In this document: piece by piece, positions 43,079-45,665 of the stretch | How positions within the stretch are numbered: the stretch's first letter is position 1 | Layout: the number at the start of each line of letters is the position of its first letter | Origin: Candidatus Peribacteria bacterium RIFCSPHIGHO2_01_FULL_55_13 | Lineage (GTDB): Bacteria > Patescibacteriota > Gracilibacteria > Peribacterales > Peribacteraceae | Direction: 5' to 3' | NCBI GenBank assembly: GCA_001788925.1 | Contig: MFXS01000001.1 | Location: 2,842-48,506 of the forward strand | DNA length: 45,665 nt | The notes under the pieces: model-generated | Databases searched by the model: none | What the model was told of the DNA's origin: nothing | The model's input: the letters and a program-made list of their open reading frames with translations, nothing else | Position numbers and translations under genes: made by a program

Positions 43079-43384
43079 ATGGATCATGAAAGGATGTTGG
43101 ACCGCCCCGTTGATCTGAGGCAAGTGAAGCCTGCTGATGTAGTACATGCAACAAATGCACTTGTTGGACGTGGAATATTAGATGCGCGCAATAGTGCTCT
43201 GGTTGATAAAGTTCGGTGTCTTTTTGGTGCAGATGGAGCCACTGTCACAAGCGCGGAATTGGATCCACCACAAGCCCGATGCTGCGATGAAGTTGTTGCG
43301 GCAGCCGCTTCGCATTGGCTTTCTTTCAAGGCATTAGCAATGGAAGGAATGCACCAGGTGGATACGTCCATGCAAAGTGCATAG
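43079..43384 (+). CDS. Small hypothetical protein
   Basis: 101 residues, MDHERMLDRPVDLRQ..., no family recognised. No signal peptide or membrane segment. It has three Cys (two adjacent, 'ARCCDE') and a helical, alanine-rich middle. It lies in its own AT-rich promoter zone between NeuB4 and GmhA and is on the same strand. The long open frame and promoter elements support it, but I cannot assign a function. An alternative is a chance ORF in a 430-bp spacer. Confidence 0.45.
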   Translation: MDHERMLDRPVDLRQVKPADVVHATNALVGRGILDARNSALVDKVRCLFGADGATVTSAELDPPQARCCDEVVAAAASHWLSFKALAMEGMHQVDTSMQSA

Positions 43385-43439
43385 ATTTAATCGCTCCTCT
43401 CCTGTTGATCAATGCACCTCTGTAGGCCAGAGTACGTGC

Positions 43440-44033
43440 ATGGAAGATGCCCGCCAAAATACCGTTCACACGCATCTGCAGCGCAGCGTTCGTACGTTTT
43501 CTGCGACAGAAAAAGAGTGTGTACCGACAATCCTAAGGGCTGCAGAGAGTATTGCGGAATCTTTTAAAAATGGCGGAAAACTCCTGATCTGTGGAAACGG
43601 CGGAAGCGCGGCCGACAGTCAGCATATGGCCGCGGAGTTTGTGAGTCGCCTCCGAATTGACCGTCCACGCGCGGCGCTCTCCGCAATCGCACTCACAACA
43701 GATACCTCTTTCCTGACGGCGTATTCCAATGATGAAGGATATGAAGGAGTGTTTGCCCGCCAGGTGGAGGCACATGGAAAAAAGGGCGACGTGCTACTGG
43801 GGATCACCACGAGCGGCACATCAAAAAATATTCTTCGCGCATTTGAAGAGGCAAAAAAGAAAGGAGTCGTGACAATCGCACTCACGGGATCGAAAGGACT
43901 GAAGACTGATGCTGACTGCGTGATCGCGGTGCCCGGAGAAGACCAGCAATGCACGCAAGAGGCGCATCTCGCTGTGGAGCACATCATCTGCGAGCTCGTG
44001 GAAGATGTTTTGTTCCCGCAGAAGCATGGATAA
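43440..44033 (+). CDS. gmhA: Phosphoheptose isomerase GmhA-like (SIS domain)
   Basis: 197 residues. 'LLICGNGGSAADSQHMAAEF' (His62, Glu66) and 'ITTSGTSKNIL', then 'CTQEAHLAVEHIICELVED' with Gln173 and His181, the active-site residues of GmhA. GmhA converts sedoheptulose 7-phosphate to D-glycero-D-manno-heptose 7-phosphate. It could feed a heptose into the glycan, or supply the acceptor sugar for an ulosonate branch. HldE- and GmhB-type genes are not in view. I start at 43440; a longer frame from 43377 adds unmatched residues. Its stop overlaps the next ATG by 8 bp. Confidence 0.88.
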   Translation: MEDARQNTVHTHLQRSVRTFSATEKECVPTILRAAESIAESFKNGGKLLICGNGGSAADSQHMAAEFVSRLRIDRPRAALSAIALTTDTSFLTAYSNDEGYEGVFARQVEAHGKKGDVLLGITTSGTSKNILRAFEEAKKKGVVTIALTGSKGLKTDADCVIAVPGEDQQCTQEAHLAVEHIICELVEDVLFPQKHG

Positions 44034-45417
44034 GAGCAAAGGAACGATTGTATTCCTTCCGCTTTCGAAGGCGAACTTTTTGGAGATGATGCCGATTGCG
44101 AAGGCCTTTAAGGCCGCCGGACATTTCCAGCCGATCTTCTGTCTCGATTCTAAGCGCGCGGGGCTGACTGATCTCACTTGTGCTGAAGGAATGGACGCTG
44201 TCACCCCTGATGGCTTTCCGCGCACGTCTTCTCCGGTAAAGGCTGTAACGGAAGATGATCTTGTAGTCCCCTCTTCCACCGCCAAGAGCAAGACATTTGA
44301 TCTCCTCCCACGTTTTTTCCGATCTCTTAGGGGCATGCAGGTGGAATGCACACGCGTCCGCAAACTCCTGCGACGTTTTCCAGATGTACGCCTGATCGTC
44401 GTCACCGGTGACCGCAACATCGGCATCGAAACAGCGCTCATTGCCGAAGGCAATCGTAAAGGCATTCCGAGTCTTATCGTTCCTTTTGCGATGAGCTTTC
44501 CGGAAGCGGCAGCAGAGCCAAGGTTGCGTATCGGCCGCTTCAAAGAAAAATTCGGCGTGCACACACTCCCGCGCAAGCTGGTACGACGGTGCTTTCCTTC
44601 ATGGGTTCGCGTCCATAAAGGCACTCCCCTGTTCTTTCATCCGGTATGGACCGCGCTTGCGGCCAAGTGTCTTGAGATTATGCCGGAAAAACCCTGGATC
44701 ATCGGCGGAGGCGCAGCAAAGATCATGGCCGCCGAGAGCGAAGCCATCAAGCGGGATCTCATCGAGCAGGGCATGGCCCCGCAGAAGCTCGTGGTGACGG
44801 GGAAACCGGGGCTCGATGCGATCGCGGAGCAGCTCAAAAGTGTTTCATGCGCGGAGAAGCGAAAGGCACTCGGCATTCCGGAACATGCAAAAGTGATTCT
44901 TTGTTCCGTTCCGCAGCTTGCCGAGCATGATCTGCTGCCATGGGACCGTCACAAGCAGGAAATGGAATTCTTGTTCACGACGATGACCAAGACGGGTGCA
45001 TACGTAATCTTGAGCCTGCATCCCAAAAGCGATCGTGTGATTTACCAGCCGCTCGCTGATGCCGCGGGTGCTCACATCAATGACGAGCGCATCTATCAGC
45101 TGCTCCCGGTCTGCGATCTCTTTGTCGCAACGTACTCCAGCATTGTTGCGCAGGCGATTGCGCTACAGAAACCGAGCATCGTCGTCGACTTCTACGAGCT
45201 CGAGTACCCGCTCTATGCCGCTGCCCCGGGAGTGACTGTCCTTCGGAACCGTGAGAAGTTCCTGCCGGCACTCCAGCAACTGCTGACGGATGCTGCGGTG
45301 TATCAAAAGCATGTCGATGCTCAGAAGCTCCATGGAAACGAATGGGCGTTGCTGGATGGAAGAAACACGGAGCGGGTCGTGCACCTCGCTGAACAATTGA
45401 TTGGGGAAAGGACCTAA
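44026..45417 (+). CDS. GT-B-fold glycosyltransferase-like protein
   Basis: 463 residues. The N-terminal domain starts 'TIVFLPLSKANFLEMMPIAKAF', followed by 'VTGDRNIGIETALIAEGNRKGIPSLIVPFA'. The C-terminal domain has 'VVTGKPGLDAI', 'VILSLHPKSDRVIYQPLAD', 'IYQLLPVCDLFVATYSSIVAQAIALQKPSIVVDF', similar to the C-domain of CDP-glycerol/poly-glycerophosphate transferases and UDP-GlcNAc 2-epimerases. No exact family is recognised; a sugar- or polyol-phosphate transferase is my guess. It overlaps gmhA by 8 bp (ATGGATAA) and is likely co-translated. Confidence 0.65.
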   Translation: MDKSKGTIVFLPLSKANFLEMMPIAKAFKAAGHFQPIFCLDSKRAGLTDLTCAEGMDAVTPDGFPRTSSPVKAVTEDDLVVPSSTAKSKTFDLLPRFFRSLRGMQVECTRVRKLLRRFPDVRLIVVTGDRNIGIETALIAEGNRKGIPSLIVPFAMSFPEAAAEPRLRIGRFKEKFGVHTLPRKLVRRCFPSWVRVHKGTPLFFHPVWTALAAKCLEIMPEKPWIIGGGAAKIMAAESEAIKRDLIEQGMAPQKLVVTGKPGLDAIAEQLKSVSCAEKRKALGIPEHAKVILCSVPQLAEHDLLPWDRHKQEMEFLFTTMTKTGAYVILSLHPKSDRVIYQPLADAAGAHINDERIYQLLPVCDLFVATYSSIVAQAIALQKPSIVVDFYELEYPLYAAAPGVTVLRNREKFLPALQQLLTDAAVYQKHVDAQKLHGNEWALLDGRNTERVVHLAEQLIGERT

Positions 45418-45510
45418 GAAACAAAAGACAAATTCATTCCAAATGCCAAGAGCCGAATGTTCGAACATTTGCCCTTAGGTTCTTTGGTCCTAATTTGTCT
45501 CTTGTCTCTT
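45416..45510. repeat. Inverted repeat with nested palindrome downstream of the GT-B gene
   Basis: AAGAAACAAAAGACAAATT (45416-45434) pairs with AATTTGTCTCTTGTCTCTT (45492-45510) at 17 of 19 positions; the left arm begins at the GT-B stop codon. A perfect 14-bp palindrome AATGTTCGAACATT (45456-45469) is in the middle. No T-run, so not a clear terminator. The purine-rich words also occur at 1460-1516. The gap 45418-45539 has no gene. Confidence 0.6.
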
Positions 45511-45539
45511 CGGTCCTTCACTCAAGATACACTATCCCC

Positions 45540-45665
45540 ATGCTTTCCTTGATCATACCGGTATTTAACGAAGAAGGTTCCGTTGAAGACATCATCCGCC
45601 GGTCTCATGCCGTGCTTGAGGCTGCGGATGAAATCATCGTGGTGGATGACGGCAGTACCGATGCA
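45540..45665 (+). CDS. Glycosyltransferase family 2, partial (N-terminus only)
   Basis: 42 codons visible: 'MLSLIIPVFNEEGSVEDIIRR' then 'EIIVVDDGSTDA', the N-terminal GT2/GT-A nucleotide-sugar-binding strand with the DD-G-S-T-D motif. It probably transfers a sugar from UDP- or GDP-sugar to a lipid carrier (dolichyl-phosphate mannose synthase-like). TACACT (45528-45533) ends 6 nt before the ATG, another leaderless-type start. The rest is outside the window. Confidence 0.85.
   Translation, partial: MLSLIIPVFNEEGSVEDIIRRSHAVLEAADEIIVVDDGSTDA

Overview
This 45.7 kb window is almost wholly a surface-glycan locus built around nonulosonic (sialic-acid-like) acids. It holds about 45 genes, very tightly packed, with many 1-20 bp overlaps. 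TGA is an ordinary stop codon. Almost no start has a Shine-Dalgarno sequence. Instead, many first-in-operon genes have a -10-like hexamer ending 6-9 nt before the start codon, the arrangement expected for leaderless mRNAs. No rRNA, tRNA, CRISPR, transposase or phage gene was seen. A mid-GC, compact, small-genome bacterium is suggested; a Patescibacteria/CPR lineage such as Peregrinibacteria/Peribacteria is my guess from gene style and repeats, and it is not proven by the sequence.

Layout. (1) 1-1.45 kb, minus strand: a transglutaminase-like fragment and a CDP-paratose 2-epimerase-like gene. (2) 1.57-7.33 kb, plus strand: NeuB-like synthase 1 (with altered active-site motifs), an SDR, a CMP-sugar synthetase, a GNAT acetyltransferase, then an N-acetyl-sugar amidotransferase with its HisH and HisF partners. 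(3) 7.33-11.36 kb: an AT-richer island with a long palindrome, two tandem 528-residue GT-C membrane proteins and a Sel1-repeat protein. (4) 11.4-19.7 kb: class III aminotransferase and NeuB2; a minus-strand block of NeuC-like 1, a PHP/ATP-grasp fusion and an epimerase; then a DegT aminotransferase and a LegB-type 4,6-dehydratase. (5) 19.75-24.9 kb: two KpsC/KpsS-like proteins, a GT4 transferase and a secreted Cys-rich protein. (6) 24.95-27.9 kb: NeuB3, NeuC2, NeuA2. (7) 27.9-38.8 kb: sugar deacetylase plus formyltransferase, 2-hydroxyacid dehydrogenase, methyltransferases, an MsbA-like ABC exporter, a 2OG oxygenase-like protein, a GT4 transferase, an FkbM protein and a polytopic membrane protein. 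(8) 38.8-45.7 kb: NeuA-HAD fusion, TIM-barrel isomerase, SDR, SAF-less NeuB4, a small unknown, GmhA, a GT-B protein and the start of a GT2.

How it fits together. The legionaminic-acid steps can all be assigned, although they are scattered: LegB-type dehydratase (18.7 kb), LegC-type aminotransferase (17.5 kb), GNAT (4.2 kb), hydrolysing 2-epimerase (26.0 kb), synthase (12.7 or 24.9 kb) and CMP-transferase (3.4 or 27.2 kb). The amidotransferase/HisH/HisF trio could add an amidine. The fourth set (NeuA-HAD, isomerase, SDR, SAF-less NeuB4, GmhA) looks like a separate ulosonate branch, perhaps through a phosphorylated intermediate. The most unusual items are the PHP/ATP-grasp fusion, the NeuC-like protein lacking family-hallmark residues, the NeuB1 with a changed PEP site, and the promoter architecture.
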